Shown here in pieces: positions 1 through 7,937 of a stretch of 64,000 nt of DNA. The stretch is from Nocardia yamanashiensis NBRC 100130 (GTDB lineage: Bacteria; Actinomycetota; Actinomycetes; Mycobacteriales; Mycobacteriaceae): the NCBI RefSeq assembly GCF_001613325.1, contig NZ_BDCD01000004.1:62001-126000 (forward strand). The letters are read 5' to 3'. The notes below the pieces were generated by a model that was given only the letters and a program-made list of their open reading frames with translations, did no database searches and was not told the origin of the DNA. The first letter of the stretch is position 1; each line of letters opens with the position of its first letter. Position numbers and translations under genes: made by a program.

Positions 1-654
1 GCCCAGCAGATCGGCACGCTCGACCAACTCTCGAACGGCCGCCTGGAGGTGGCCGTCGGCGTCGGCGGCCGCGAACACGACTACCGTGCTCTCGGAGCCG
101 ATTTCACCCGCCGCCACCAGCAACTCGACGACAAGGTAGCCGAACTGAAGTCCCTGCTCGACGGCAAACCCCCCTTCGACGGCGCCGACCCCGTCGGCCC
201 CGCCTGCGTCCAGCCCGGCGGCCCGATCATCCTGGCCGGCGCCATGGGCCCGAAGGCAATGCGCCGCGCCGCCCACTGGGCCGACGGCATCTCCGGCTTC
301 AGCATCCCCGGCGACGCCGACGAAATCGCCAAAACCGGCGACCTCGCCGACCGCTGCTGGTCCGAAGCCGGCCGCCGCACACCCCCACGCAAAGTCAGCG
401 GCTGCTTCACCGCCCTCGGCGTACCCGACGCCCCCACCGCCCTCCGCTCCTTCACCTCCCGCTACCTCAACTTCCTGGGCCCCAAACTCGCCGACCTGAT
501 CGCCGCCACCACCCGCGCCTCAACCCCCGAAGCTCTCGCCGACATCCTCGACGGCGCCGAACAAGCCGGCTGCGACGAATTCATCCTGGTCCCAGCCGTC
601 ACCGACCTGAACTTCCTTGCAGTAGCGGCCGAGGTAGTGGCGGCACGGTCATGA
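1..654 (+). CDS. LLM-class flavin-dependent oxidoreductase, C-terminal part (5' end outside window)
   Basis: The frame is open from base 1, so the start lies upstream. The visible 217 residues begin AQQIGTLDQLSNGRLEVAVG, the beta-strand that follows the substrate-side helices in luciferase-like (LLM) F420/FMN monooxygenases, and continue with the usual GGP-(9 residues)-A repeat and a helical C-terminus. Such enzymes use reduced flavin or F420 to oxidise a small substrate, which cannot be predicted here. The stop overlaps the ATG of the next gene (ATGA), so the two are probably translationally coupled. Confidence 0.8.
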   Translation, partial: AQQIGTLDQLSNGRLEVAVGVGGREHDYRALGADFTRRHQQLDDKVAELKSLLDGKPPFDGADPVGPACVQPGGPIILAGAMGPKAMRRAAHWADGISGFSIPGDADEIAKTGDLADRCWSEAGRRTPPRKVSGCFTALGVPDAPTALRSFTSRYLNFLGPKLADLIAATTRASTPEALADILDGAEQAGCDEFILVPAVTDLNFLAVAAEVVAARS

Positions 655-1124
655 AGATGCCGCGTCGGACGTCACCCCGCGGTTGCCGAGGCCTGGACAC
701 CACCAGGACATCGGCTGCCCTCGGCGTAATCGCTGCCGCAACACTTCTCAGCGCATGCGATACCTCGGCCGACAGTCACTCCACCCCAACCCCCACTCCG
801 ACCTCCGCCAGCGCCGCGCACATCCCTGTATACGAATGTGACGAGGCAATCGTCGTAACCCCATTGGGCTACAAGGATGGAGACACCGTAACCGTCACCG
901 GCCGCGGCAACTGCCAACCCATGGAAGGCACTGTCGCACAAGGCGACACCATGAAAGGCCCCTGGCAGATCGCCCGACGTAACCCGACACCGGCCACCTA
1001 CAACTGCGGGAAGCAACCTCCGCCGATCATCGATTTCGACGGCAAACCCATCGAATTCCAGACCATGTCCGGCAATATCGGCAGCGCACCGGCCTACGTC
1101 AACGGCTGGGACTGCTACCCGTAA
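651..1124 (+). CDS. Hypothetical secreted lipoprotein
   Basis: A 157-residue protein with an arginine-rich N-terminus, a hydrophobic stretch at about 21-34 and the lipobox LLSAC, so Cys36 is the likely lipidated residue. A Ser/Thr/Pro-rich linker (about 40-55) precedes a small domain with three more cysteines (C63, C88, C119 region) and a C-terminal WDCYP. It is predicted to sit on the outer face of the cytoplasmic membrane. No enzymatic motif is recognised. It starts at the ATG overlapping the stop of the oxidoreductase. The function is unknown. Confidence 0.65.
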   Translation: MKMPRRTSPRGCRGLDTTRTSAALGVIAAATLLSACDTSADSHSTPTPTPTSASAAHIPVYECDEAIVVTPLGYKDGDTVTVTGRGNCQPMEGTVAQGDTMKGPWQIARRNPTPATYNCGKQPPPIIDFDGKPIEFQTMSGNIGSAPAYVNGWDCYP

Positions 1125-1160
1125 GGCCCCGGACATCCCGGTCTCCGGGTTCGGGCGGGG

Positions 1161-1823
1161 TCACGATCGGTTTCCGAGCCCGGTCATGCCCTCCCCGACC
1201 TTCGCCGCCAGTTCCTCACGCTCAGCCTTCTCGATCACAAGGTATTCGAGCTTATCGACAGCGGCGAACTGCTGTTCACGAAACGGGACACCCGGCGGCA
1301 GCGGCGCGACATGCCAATGAACATGAGAGACGCCCTGCATGCTCCCGAAGCTGAACACGTAAAGGCGTTCGGTCGGCGTGATCTCAGCGAGCACCCGCCC
1401 GAGCCGATGAATACGCAATTGCAATGCGAGATAGTCGTTTTCGCTGAAGTCGGACACGACGTTGGTGACATGCCGCCGAGGTGCGAGCAGACTGTAGCCG
1501 TAGAGCCGCGGCCAGGGCGGAAAGAACACGACGCAATGCTCATCACGATAGGCAACGGTTTCGCGCTCGCGAGTCGTCTGCTCGTCGGCCAGCTCGCAGA
1601 TGAAGCACTGCCCGGAGGCGTTCTCGGCTTGAACTCGGGCGATGTAGTCGTCGGCATCGAGCGTGTCGGTGCGATGGGTGAGAATCGTTTCGTCGCTGCG
1701 TGTTCCAGGGTGTTGCGGATCCGTGGCCTGGTTCGGGCATGCGTAGGATTCGTTGGTACGGGGGTTGGCATGACGGGCGACGTTGAGTTGCGATCCGAAC
1801 GTGTTCGGCGGTGGGTGCGACAT
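1161..1823 (-). CDS. HIT-family (histidine triad) hydrolase
   Basis: The C-terminal 150 residues carry the HIT signature: an N-terminal CFIC pair typical of zinc-binding HIT proteins, a long substrate strand, and the catalytic HVHWHV triad followed by APLPPG. HIT proteins hydrolyse or transfer nucleotidyl groups (AMP-amides, Ap4A-like substrates). The open frame extends to 2057, but that part is Arg/Gln-rich and antisense to a membrane gene. The only in-frame Met before the domain is at 1823, giving 220 residues. That start overlaps the divergent membrane gene by about 50 bases, so the true N-terminus is uncertain. Confidence 0.75.
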   Translation of the reverse strand: MSHPPPNTFGSQLNVARHANPRTNESYACPNQATDPQHPGTRSDETILTHRTDTLDADDYIARVQAENASGQCFICELADEQTTRERETVAYRDEHCVVFFPPWPRLYGYSLLAPRRHVTNVVSDFSENDYLALQLRIHRLGRVLAEITPTERLYVFSFGSMQGVSHVHWHVAPLPPGVPFREQQFAAVDKLEYLVIEKAEREELAAKVGEGMTGLGNRS

Positions 1824-2417
1824 ACTCGTCGTGGCTTTCTGGGTCTGGCGGCCGGTTTGTGGCTGGTCGGGTGCGTCTATGGGTTTTTGACGGCTCCTGT
1901 TCACCCGGTATGGCCGTGCTCGTCGGACAGGTACGCGGGTGAGGCGACGCGACTGCTGGTTCTGGAACTGGTGATTGCGGTGTCGCTGGTAGTGGCGGTT
2001 TCGGTCACCGAGCGTGCTCGACAGCCGGGCGATGCCGCCGAATGCTCTGGTTCCCAAAGGATCTCACGGCCGCTGTGGTCGCTGGGGATCCTGTGGTCCT
2101 TGTTCGGATTGATCACGCTCCAGGTCACCGGAATCGCACCGTTCCTCGGATACATCCCTATCCTCGATCTCTCACAGGCCCGAGAGGGCGCATTGCTCAT
2201 GATGTGGGCAGCCACAATCGCTTTCGGCGCAGCCGCAGTCGCCCATACCCTCGCGGTCGGCGAGCGCCTCACAAGGTCGAGGCATATAGTTTCGGCGCGT
2301 CGTCTACATCCGGCACCTGCCCTGATAGTCGGCGTGGTCGTCGGCATCGCCTTGGCTGTACCCGCGTGTGTATCGAACTGGACGAATCCGTCCGAATGCA
2401 TGTCCCTCCGCGTCTGA
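1770..2417 (+). CDS. Hypothetical membrane protein, about four transmembrane segments
   Basis: 215 residues from ATG 1770 (MTGDVELRSERV). Hydrophobic segments lie at about residues 22-40, 56-76, 92-112, 128-150 and 165-185, separated by short charged loops. A cytoplasmic basic N-terminus (RRWVRHTRR) precedes the first segment. The open frame extends upstream to 1311 but is there the complement of the HIT coding region, so the start at 1770 was preferred. No family is recognised. Confidence 0.55.
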   Translation: MTGDVELRSERVRRWVRHTRRGFLGLAAGLWLVGCVYGFLTAPVHPVWPCSSDRYAGEATRLLVLELVIAVSLVVAVSVTERARQPGDAAECSGSQRISRPLWSLGILWSLFGLITLQVTGIAPFLGYIPILDLSQAREGALLMMWAATIAFGAAAVAHTLAVGERLTRSRHIVSARRLHPAPALIVGVVVGIALAVPACVSNWTNPSECMSLRV

Positions 2418-2472
2418 ATCCATCGCGCGGCGACAGCAACCGTTCACCACGCTGCCCGTAGGGTGGGGACTC

Positions 2473-2634
2473 GTGGATTCAGGTGACAAGCTCGAGGACT
2501 TGCGATCGACGCTCTCGTGCGTTTTCGAGAAGCTCGGCGCGGAAACCCTTACCGAACCAGACCGCGTCGAGCTGGTAGCGCGCGCCGAGGTGGTTCAGGA
2601 GCAGATCGACGCGATCCAGTACGCCGAGGAATGA
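2473..2634 (+). CDS. Small hypothetical acidic protein
   Basis: 53 residues starting at GTG 2473, preceded by the purine-rich AGGGTGGGGA. The sequence (LEDLRSTLSCVFEKLGAET, then EPDRVELVARAEVVQEQIDA) is predicted to form two amphipathic helices. The longer open frame from 2368 overlaps the membrane gene and gives an unlikely basic N-terminus. The function is unknown. Confidence 0.4.
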   Translation: MDSGDKLEDLRSTLSCVFEKLGAETLTEPDRVELVARAEVVQEQIDAIQYAEE

Positions 2635-2698
2635 CCACAACCAGCGCAGCTGCCAGGTGAGCGACACCCGGGCCTCTCCCGAACCGTGCAGGTAGTGC

Positions 2699-3907
2699 CT
2701 AATTGTTGGCGCGCTGGATGGCGCGTTGAACCAGGCTGCGGATGCCCGGGAGCTGGATTGCGCGCAGCATCATTTCGCCAGCCCATACCTGCATGCGTGA
2801 CGACGGCGCGAATCGGCTGATTCCCTTGCGCGCCAATGCCTGCCGCTTGTCCACCTCCGGCCGCAGCGCCGTCTCCCAGGCGTCGAGGGCGGCGGATATG
2901 TCGTCCCCATGGTCCGCCAGCGCGGTACCGAGCCGATCGGCGCCGTCGAGTGCGAGAGCGGCCCCGTATCCGGCGAAAACCGTTACACACCAAGCCGCAT
3001 CGCCGAGCAGCACGACTCGGCCCTGGCTCCAGCGGTCCATCACGATCTGGCCGACCGAATCGAAGTAGGCGCTGCCGGGCGCGGTGTCGAGCTGATGGAG
3101 CGCTTCGGCGACACCGCCGCCGAGATCCCCGAACGTCTGGGTGAGTGCGGGTGCGGCGCCGAGTGCGAGTTCGGCATCGGGGGCGGGGGAGCGGTAGGCG
3201 AAGAACGCCGAGGATCGATCCGGCCCCATGTTCATCACCGCGGCCGTGCGTCCGGGTCCGATGTACGTGTTGCCGACGCCATCCGGGATGTGGTCGGGCG
3301 CGGTGTCCAGGGGGAAGGCGCCGACCATATGGCCCAGGTCCACGAAATACTCTGACTCGGCACCGAATACGAGTTCTCGAACCCGAGAGTGGACGCCATC
3401 GGCACCGACGAGGAGCTCGGTCCTGAGGTGGGTGCCGTCGCTGAGCGTGACTTCGACCTTCCCCGGAGTTTGCGTGACGGCCTGCACCGTAGTGCCGAAG
3501 CGAATATCGGCGAACTCGGCAACTGCGTCGTACAGCGCCGACTCCAAATCGCCGCGAAACAAGCTCAACGCCCGATCTCCAACAGCGGCCTCGGTGACAG
3601 CGCTGGGAATCCGGAGCTTCTCCCGCCCGTCGGCGTGGACGAGGACCGAGGTGAAGAATCCGATATCGCGCGGCCGCAACGCCGGCAACAGCCCGAGTCG
3701 CTCGGCAGCATCGAACCCGTGCCCGTGCAGGTTCAGCAGGTAACCGCCACTGCGGCGACCCGGCGCGCGTTCGACCATCACGACATCCCACCCCTGCTGA
3801 TGCAATCGCAGAGCGGCAGCGAGCCCGGCGATCCCCGCGCCGACGATCGTCGCCCGCCTGCCGGACGACTCGTCATGTTGGCGCGCCGCGCTTTCGAAGG
3901 CTTCCAT
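2699..3907 (-). CDS. FAD-dependent monooxygenase (PHBH/TetX-like group)
   Basis: 402 residues from ATG 3907, which has a good ribosome-binding site (CGAGGAGT); the frame could extend to 3970 but would then run into the operator region. Visible motifs are GAGIAG near residue 24 (ADP-binding Rossmann loop), GADGVHSR (DG motif) and LLGDAA followed by GYGAALALDGA (GD motif contacting FAD). The family hydroxylates aromatic or antibiotic substrates with NAD(P)H and oxygen. It is transcribed divergently from the PEP-swivel/HTH pair across two palindromes that probably control both units. The substrate is unknown; a drug-modifying role is possible but unproven. Confidence 0.8.
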   Translation of the reverse strand: MEAFESAARQHDESSGRRATIVGAGIAGLAAALRLHQQGWDVVMVERAPGRRSGGYLLNLHGHGFDAAERLGLLPALRPRDIGFFTSVLVHADGREKLRIPSAVTEAAVGDRALSLFRGDLESALYDAVAEFADIRFGTTVQAVTQTPGKVEVTLSDGTHLRTELLVGADGVHSRVRELVFGAESEYFVDLGHMVGAFPLDTAPDHIPDGVGNTYIGPGRTAAVMNMGPDRSSAFFAYRSPAPDAELALGAAPALTQTFGDLGGGVAEALHQLDTAPGSAYFDSVGQIVMDRWSQGRVVLLGDAAWCVTVFAGYGAALALDGADRLGTALADHGDDISAALDAWETALRPEVDKRQALARKGISRFAPSSRMQVWAGEMMLRAIQLPGIRSLVQRAIQRANN

Positions 3908-3965
3908 TGCGACTCCTCGGTTCGATGTGCCGTCGGCGAGAACCACTCGTGAACGCTCGCCCTGC

Positions 3966-4011
3966 GTCAACTAGTAGTTGACGAATCGGCGAGCGTCAAC
4001 TACTAGTTGAC
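3966..4011. promoter_or_regulatory. Twin 17-bp palindromic operators in a divergent promoter
   Basis: GTCAACTAGTAGTTGAC (3966-3982) and GTCAACTACTAGTTGAC (3995-4011) are two near-perfect palindromes, centre to centre 29 bp, about three helical turns. The second ends two bases before the ATG of the swivel-domain gene, leaving no room for a normal ribosome-binding site, so that transcript may be leaderless and directly repressed. The size and symmetry suit a dimeric winged-helix regulator of MarR type. The HTH gene at 4393 is the obvious candidate. Confidence 0.7.
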
Positions 4012-4013
4012 TC

Positions 4014-4373
4014 ATGGTTAAGCGCGCACTCGTGGGCGATGTAGTAACCGGCATTCCGGCCAGCCGAGGCATCGCCGCCGGTCCGGTCCGGCTGATATCC
4101 GGCGTCGATGACTTCAGCACGGTCGAGCCCGGCGATGTAATCGTCTGCCGCACAACCGATCCTTCATGGACGGTCCTACTCGGTATTGCCGCCGCGGTGG
4201 TGACGGAAATCGGAGGAATCCTGTCCCACGCGGCGATCGTCGCCCGCGAGTACGGAATCCCAGCCGTGGTCGCAGCCGAAGGGGCGATGAAGGTGCTGGC
4301 GCAGCATCGAATCGTCTCGGTCGACGGAACCACCGGATCCATCCGTCCGGCCGCCGATGCCCCCTCGCAGTGA
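4014..4373 (+). CDS. Stand-alone PEP-utilising enzyme mobile (swivelling phosphohistidine) domain
   Basis: 119 residues covering only the phosphohistidine domain of PEP synthase, PPDK and rifampicin phosphotransferase: GIPASRGIAAGPVRLI at the N-terminus and GGILSHAAIVAREYGIPAVV around residues 66-85, where the His of SHAA is the phosphorylated residue. The nucleotide-binding ATP-grasp domain and the PEP barrel that normally flank it are absent here. It precedes an HTH gene and is divergent from a flavin monooxygenase. It may act as a phospho-acceptor for a partner encoded elsewhere or as a sensory subunit. This is inference. Confidence 0.75.
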   Translation: MVKRALVGDVVTGIPASRGIAAGPVRLISGVDDFSTVEPGDVIVCRTTDPSWTVLLGIAAAVVTEIGGILSHAAIVAREYGIPAVVAAEGAMKVLAQHRIVSVDGTTGSIRPAADAPSQ

Positions 4374-4392
4374 CACGAAAGGCAACTCCCCG

Positions 4393-5031
4393 ATGACGCA
4401 CGTTTCAGCCAGTTCACTGCTCGCGCTGCACGCCATCCGCCTCGGCGGATTCGTCGACACACAAGCGGTCGCCGCCAGATACCGAATGCCCACCGGCCTC
4501 GCCGAATCTCATGTGCGGACTTTCCGCGAACACGGCTGGATCAGCCACTTCCGTTTCGGACCCGACGCAGGCTGGTCCCTCACCGCCAGCGGCCGACAGG
4601 AAAACGAGCGCCAACTCGCCCACGAACTCGCTAAATGCGAGGCAAAAGCCTTGGTGGAAACCATCTATCGCGCATTCCTCCCCCTGAACGCACGCCTGAC
4701 CCAAGCCTGCACAGCCTGGCAACTAACCATCCTCCCCGACGGCAGCATGCACGACAACAACCACGACAACCCACAACACGACGCCCAAATCCTGTCCGAA
4801 CTGAACACCCTCGCAACCGAATTAACCCCACTGACAACCCAACTCACCAACCAGCTAGCCCGCTTCTCCGGCTACGACACCCGATTCACCACCGCACTCA
4901 CCCAAGCCGCCGACAACCCCGACATGATCACCGGCACCACCCCCACTTCCGCCCACCGCATCTGGTTCGAACTACACGAAGACCTGATAGCCGCCCTGGG
5001 CATCGACAGGTCCCTCATCGCGTCCCCATAA
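4393..5031 (+). CDS. Winged-HTH protein (putative regulator)
   Basis: 212 residues from ATG 4393, preceded by GAAAGG at good distance; an earlier in-frame ATG (4357) would overlap the swivel gene. The N-terminal 75 residues read as a winged helix (LLALHAIRLGGFVDTQAVAA, then LAESHVRTFREHGWI and a GWSLTASGRQ wing), similar to MarR/PadR readouts of domain order. The C-terminal 130 residues are helical and Thr/Asn-rich with no recognised motif. It is co-directional with the swivel-domain gene, 20 bases downstream, so probably one operon. It is the likely ligand for the palindromes at 3966-4011. Confidence 0.6.
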   Translation: MTHVSASSLLALHAIRLGGFVDTQAVAARYRMPTGLAESHVRTFREHGWISHFRFGPDAGWSLTASGRQENERQLAHELAKCEAKALVETIYRAFLPLNARLTQACTAWQLTILPDGSMHDNNHDNPQHDAQILSELNTLATELTPLTTQLTNQLARFSGYDTRFTTALTQAADNPDMITGTTPTSAHRIWFELHEDLIAALGIDRSLIASP

Positions 5032-5056
5032 GCGGGCAATCGAGACGTCGTTGCCG

Positions 5057-6571
5057 TCATCCGTTCGAGCACAGCAGGATTCGCCCGTCATCGGTACCGA
5101 TGAGCAATTGACCGTTCCCCGTCACAGTAACGGCGGTCGGAATGACAGGCATCGCGGCGACGATCAGGTACTGGCGCTGAACTACCGTGCCGGAATCGAG
5201 CTCGAGTGCCACGAGCTCACCATCGTCGTACCCGATGTACACGAACTCGGAATCGGCATCGAGGCAGGTGGCCCTGTGATCGGTGCGGAAGATCCAGTTC
5301 GGTTCGCCAGTCCTCGTATTGCGGCGCACGACGAACGATCCGCCGGGTTGCAGACCGTGACCGTGATAGACGCTGCTCGCGTACACCAGATCACCGTCCG
5401 CTGTCTCCACGCCAGGACCCGCGAAATGTGCTTCACCCGGCACCCATGAGAAGGGGAATACTCGTGTGAAGTCAGCCGGTTGAGGCGCACGCGGGCGCTC
5501 TGCCGCTGGTACCTCTTCCAAAGGGGCTGTAGCCAGCCATATCTCGTACTCGTCGATCCCCAACGCGTCCTCGTTGGGCTCGATGTCGTAGAAGTACACC
5601 CGGCTGCCGCGGCGAATGCGAAGCCGGCTGCGTTCGGAGTTCGAGCCTTCCGGCACCAGCGCCGGCGCGCCGTCGGCACACCGCACGAGTGACATCGGAT
5701 CGGAGAGACTCAGGGCATCGAGCTGCCGGCCGTCCTCGAGGCAGATCCGAGCCACCGATGGAGCCTCGCCCAACCATTTGTGACGGACCAGATTGGTCCA
5801 GACCGTCTGTTCGTCGCCGGCCACGACGATGTCCCGCCCACCGCGGTTGTCCGGAACAGCCAACTGCTGCTGCCCGGACGGCAGCCACGATTCGACGCCT
5901 ACCCCATCGAGCGCGGCGACGATCCTGCCGTCCGAGAGCTGCTCGATCGCACGAATATTCCGTCGCACTTCCCATCGCGAGGACAACTGTCCGATCCGCC
6001 GGCCGGCGTCAGCCCTGTTGTCCGGTCGCGGCAGCGGTACCCGTGGCCCGGCCAGGTCATATCCGGTGATCGAGTTCGCTGGCACCGACCGCCAATCGTC
6101 GCGATGCACCACCGCGACATGCCCTTCAACCCAGGCGTTCTCATCCTGATAGTCGTCCGGTGGTGACATCTGCACCCGCAACCGATGATCGTCGAGCCAT
6201 TGCAACCCCAGGACTTCGCGGCCGCTCCAATGCTCGATGAGCGAGGTAACTTTCCCTGTCTCCAGGTCCAGCAGGAGCAGCTCTCCTTCGAAGTGGTAAC
6301 CACCGTCATAGCTGCCCGAGCCGACCGCGAGCAGCGGCAGTGTGGGATGGAAAGCCATGGCGTGCACCGGGAAACGAGTCCGCACCAAAGCGCAGCCAGC
6401 CAGACTGTCGCGGCTGTATACCCCAATCGGCGACGACTGACCGAGATGGTCGTAAGCCCCCGCCACGGCCACCAAATTCCGACGCTCATCATCAACGACG
6501 AGCACGGGTTCACCGGCTTCAGCGAAGGGACGGTCACCGAAAACCCGGCGAACCCGAAACGCAAAGGACAT
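5057..6571 (-). CDS. Hypothetical beta-propeller (WD40/PQQ-like) protein
   Basis: 504 residues from ATG 6571 (MSFAFRVRRVFGD). The sequence consists of repeated strand patterns such as HPTLPLLAVGSGSYDGG, ELLLLDLETGKVTSL, IRAIEQLSDGRIVAALDG, ATCLDADSEFVYIGYDDGE and LLIGTDDGRILLCSNG at the C-terminus, typical of WD40 or PQQ-type propeller blades. No signal peptide is visible, so it is probably cytoplasmic. The open frame continues into the IS element, but that part is insertion sequence. Before the insertion the frame could have extended upstream through MRVSVGILSARFGG, so the original N-terminus may have been longer and is now cut off. Confidence 0.6.
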   Translation of the reverse strand: MSFAFRVRRVFGDRPFAEAGEPVLVVDDERRNLVAVAGAYDHLGQSSPIGVYSRDSLAGCALVRTRFPVHAMAFHPTLPLLAVGSGSYDGGYHFEGELLLLDLETGKVTSLIEHWSGREVLGLQWLDDHRLRVQMSPPDDYQDENAWVEGHVAVVHRDDWRSVPANSITGYDLAGPRVPLPRPDNRADAGRRIGQLSSRWEVRRNIRAIEQLSDGRIVAALDGVGVESWLPSGQQQLAVPDNRGGRDIVVAGDEQTVWTNLVRHKWLGEAPSVARICLEDGRQLDALSLSDPMSLVRCADGAPALVPEGSNSERSRLRIRRGSRVYFYDIEPNEDALGIDEYEIWLATAPLEEVPAAERPRAPQPADFTRVFPFSWVPGEAHFAGPGVETADGDLVYASSVYHGHGLQPGGSFVVRRNTRTGEPNWIFRTDHRATCLDADSEFVYIGYDDGELVALELDSGTVVQRQYLIVAAMPVIPTAVTVTGNGQLLIGTDDGRILLCSNG

Positions 6572-6687
6572 AGCCACATCGTGCAGGCCCCGCCCGGCAC
6601 GCCACGTATCCGGGTCAGCCGGACCGCCGAAGCGCGCGGACAGTATGTGAGGTTGCCCCGGATTCCCGGACTGATTGGTTGTGTTGA

Positions 6688-7566
6688 TTATGCCGCTCGG
6701 TGAGCGGCGGTGTGGACTCGTTCGTAGTCCACGGGGCTGAGCATGTCGAGCTTCGAATGTCTTCGGGTCGGGTTGTAGAACGCTTCGATGTAGTCGAAGA
6801 TCGCGGTGGCCAGCTCCTTTCTCGTCGACCAGCGTCGAGTGTCGAGTAGTTCCAATTGCATTGTGCCGAAGTAGCTTTCGACCATACTGTTGTCGAAACA
6901 GTCCCCGATGGAGCCCATCGATCCCAGCAAGCCCGCCGAGCGGATGCGTTGGCCGAAGGCCCAACTGGTGTATTGAGCGCCGTGGTCGGAATGAGCGATG
7001 GTCTGCCCCGGTGGTGGTCGGCGCCGCCACCGGGCCATGTCCAAGGCATCGCAGACCAGTTCGGCGCGTAGATGGTCGGCGATCGACCAGCCCACGATGC
7101 GGCGGGAGAACGCGTCCAGCACAACCGCGCAGTAGACCCAGCCTTCACCGGTGCGGTGCTGGGTCACGTCCATGCACCACAACCGATCCGGGTGATCGGC
7201 GCTGAAACGGCGGTTCACCAGGTCCGGGTTCGGGCTCGCCGACGGATCACGGCGCGTGCAGCCGCGCCGTCGTCGGAACGCGCCCTGCAAGCGCGCCGAT
7301 CGCATCAATCGGGCAACACGCTTGCGGCCCAACCGGATTCCCATGCCGATCCGCAGCTCGGCATGCACTCTCGGCGCGCCGTAGGTGCCGCGAGAGGCGG
7401 TGTGGATCGCGGTGATCACCGCGGTCAGCTCGATGTCGGCCTGCGTCCGCGCCGACGGCCCGCGGTCGCGCCATTCGTAGTACCCGGAAGTCGACACGCC
7501 CAGCACCCGGCACGAGATCGTGACCGGGACGCCGGCCGCGGCGAGTTCGGCGACCACCGGGAACAC
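6688..7566 (-). CDS. IS3-family transposase OrfB (DDE integrase core)
   Basis: 292 residues. The catalytic DDE triad is visible as WCMDVTQ, HSDHGAQY and NSMVESYFG, and the C-terminus has YNPTRRHSKL, typical of the rve/IS3 core. An HTH_21-type region (RGTYGAPRVHAELR) precedes it. It is expressed as a fusion to OrfA by -1 frameshifting; the GTG at 7566 may only be the start of the open frame. All catalytic residues are present, so the element may still be active. Confidence 0.92.
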   Translation of the reverse strand: MFPVVAELAAAGVPVTISCRVLGVSTSGYYEWRDRGPSARTQADIELTAVITAIHTASRGTYGAPRVHAELRIGMGIRLGRKRVARLMRSARLQGAFRRRRGCTRRDPSASPNPDLVNRRFSADHPDRLWCMDVTQHRTGEGWVYCAVVLDAFSRRIVGWSIADHLRAELVCDALDMARWRRRPPPGQTIAHSDHGAQYTSWAFGQRIRSAGLLGSMGSIGDCFDNSMVESYFGTMQLELLDTRRWSTRKELATAIFDYIEAFYNPTRRHSKLDMLSPVDYERVHTAAHRAA

Positions 7567-7853
7567 TATTTTGGGAGGACGTTCTCCCGTGCGAAATAGG
7601 CTGCGGCCTTGCGTAATACCTCGTTCTCGAGTTCGAGTCGCCGTGCTTTTCGGCGGAGCTCGACCAGCTCGCTGCGTTCGGCGCTGGTCAGGCCTTCACG
7701 GACGCCGTCGTCGACGTCGGCGCGTTTGACCCAGTTGCGTAGGCAGGATTCGGAGATGCCCAGGCTCGACGCGACCTGCCCGATCGGGCGGTCACCGGCG
7801 CGGGCCAACTCGATCGCGCGTTCGCGGAACTCACGGGGATGTGCTGGAGGCAT
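7566..7853 (-). CDS. IS3-family transposase OrfA (HTH_Tnp_1)
   Basis: 95 residues: an N-terminal helix-turn-helix (FRERAIELARAGDRPIGQVA, then LGISESCLRNWVKRA) that binds the IS ends, followed by a leucine-zipper-like helix (ELVELRRKARRLELENEVLR). It begins at ATG 7853 and ends at TAG 7566-7568, immediately after the slippery CCCAAAA where ribosomes shift into OrfB. Confidence 0.92.
   Translation of the reverse strand: MPPAHPREFRERAIELARAGDRPIGQVASSLGISESCLRNWVKRADVDDGVREGLTSAERSELVELRRKARRLELENEVLRKAAAYFARENVLPK
7569..7575 (-). other. Programmed -1 frameshift heptamer in IS3 element
   Basis: On the minus strand the sequence is C CCA AAA TAG in the OrfA frame, an ideal X XXY YYZ slippery heptamer placed directly before the OrfA stop. 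Slipping one base back enters the OrfB frame (CCC AAA ATA GTG). This is the usual way the IS3 OrfAB transposase is made. Confidence 0.8.
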
Positions 7854-7937
7854 GTGGACTCCTTCCGGAGGCGAGTATCCCGCCTCACGATCGGTGTCCG
7901 GAAGACCGGGCCAACCTCAATGCCAACGGATACTCGC

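Larger units (their letters stand above)
6648..7919 (-). mobile_element. Complete IS3-family insertion sequence, 1272 bp
   Basis: The ends are imperfect inverted repeats: TGAGGTTGCCCCGGATTCCC from 6648 inward and, on the other strand, TGAGGTTGGCCCGGTCTTCC from 7919 inward. The element is flanked by the 3-bp direct repeat ATG (6645-6647 and 7920-7922), the usual IS3-family target duplication. It carries orfA and orfB overlapping with a slippery heptamer, all motifs intact. It sits in the short gap between the divergent propeller gene and the gene at 7938. The transposase reads toward the propeller gene, so read-through into that gene is possible. Confidence 0.92.

Noticed and set aside
3966..4011. 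Third RAE-like element upstream of the FAD monooxygenase at 2699-3907
   Set aside because: The palindromes there are GTCAACTAnTAGTTGAC and share nothing with CTTGCSGCAAG; no rifamycin link by sequence.
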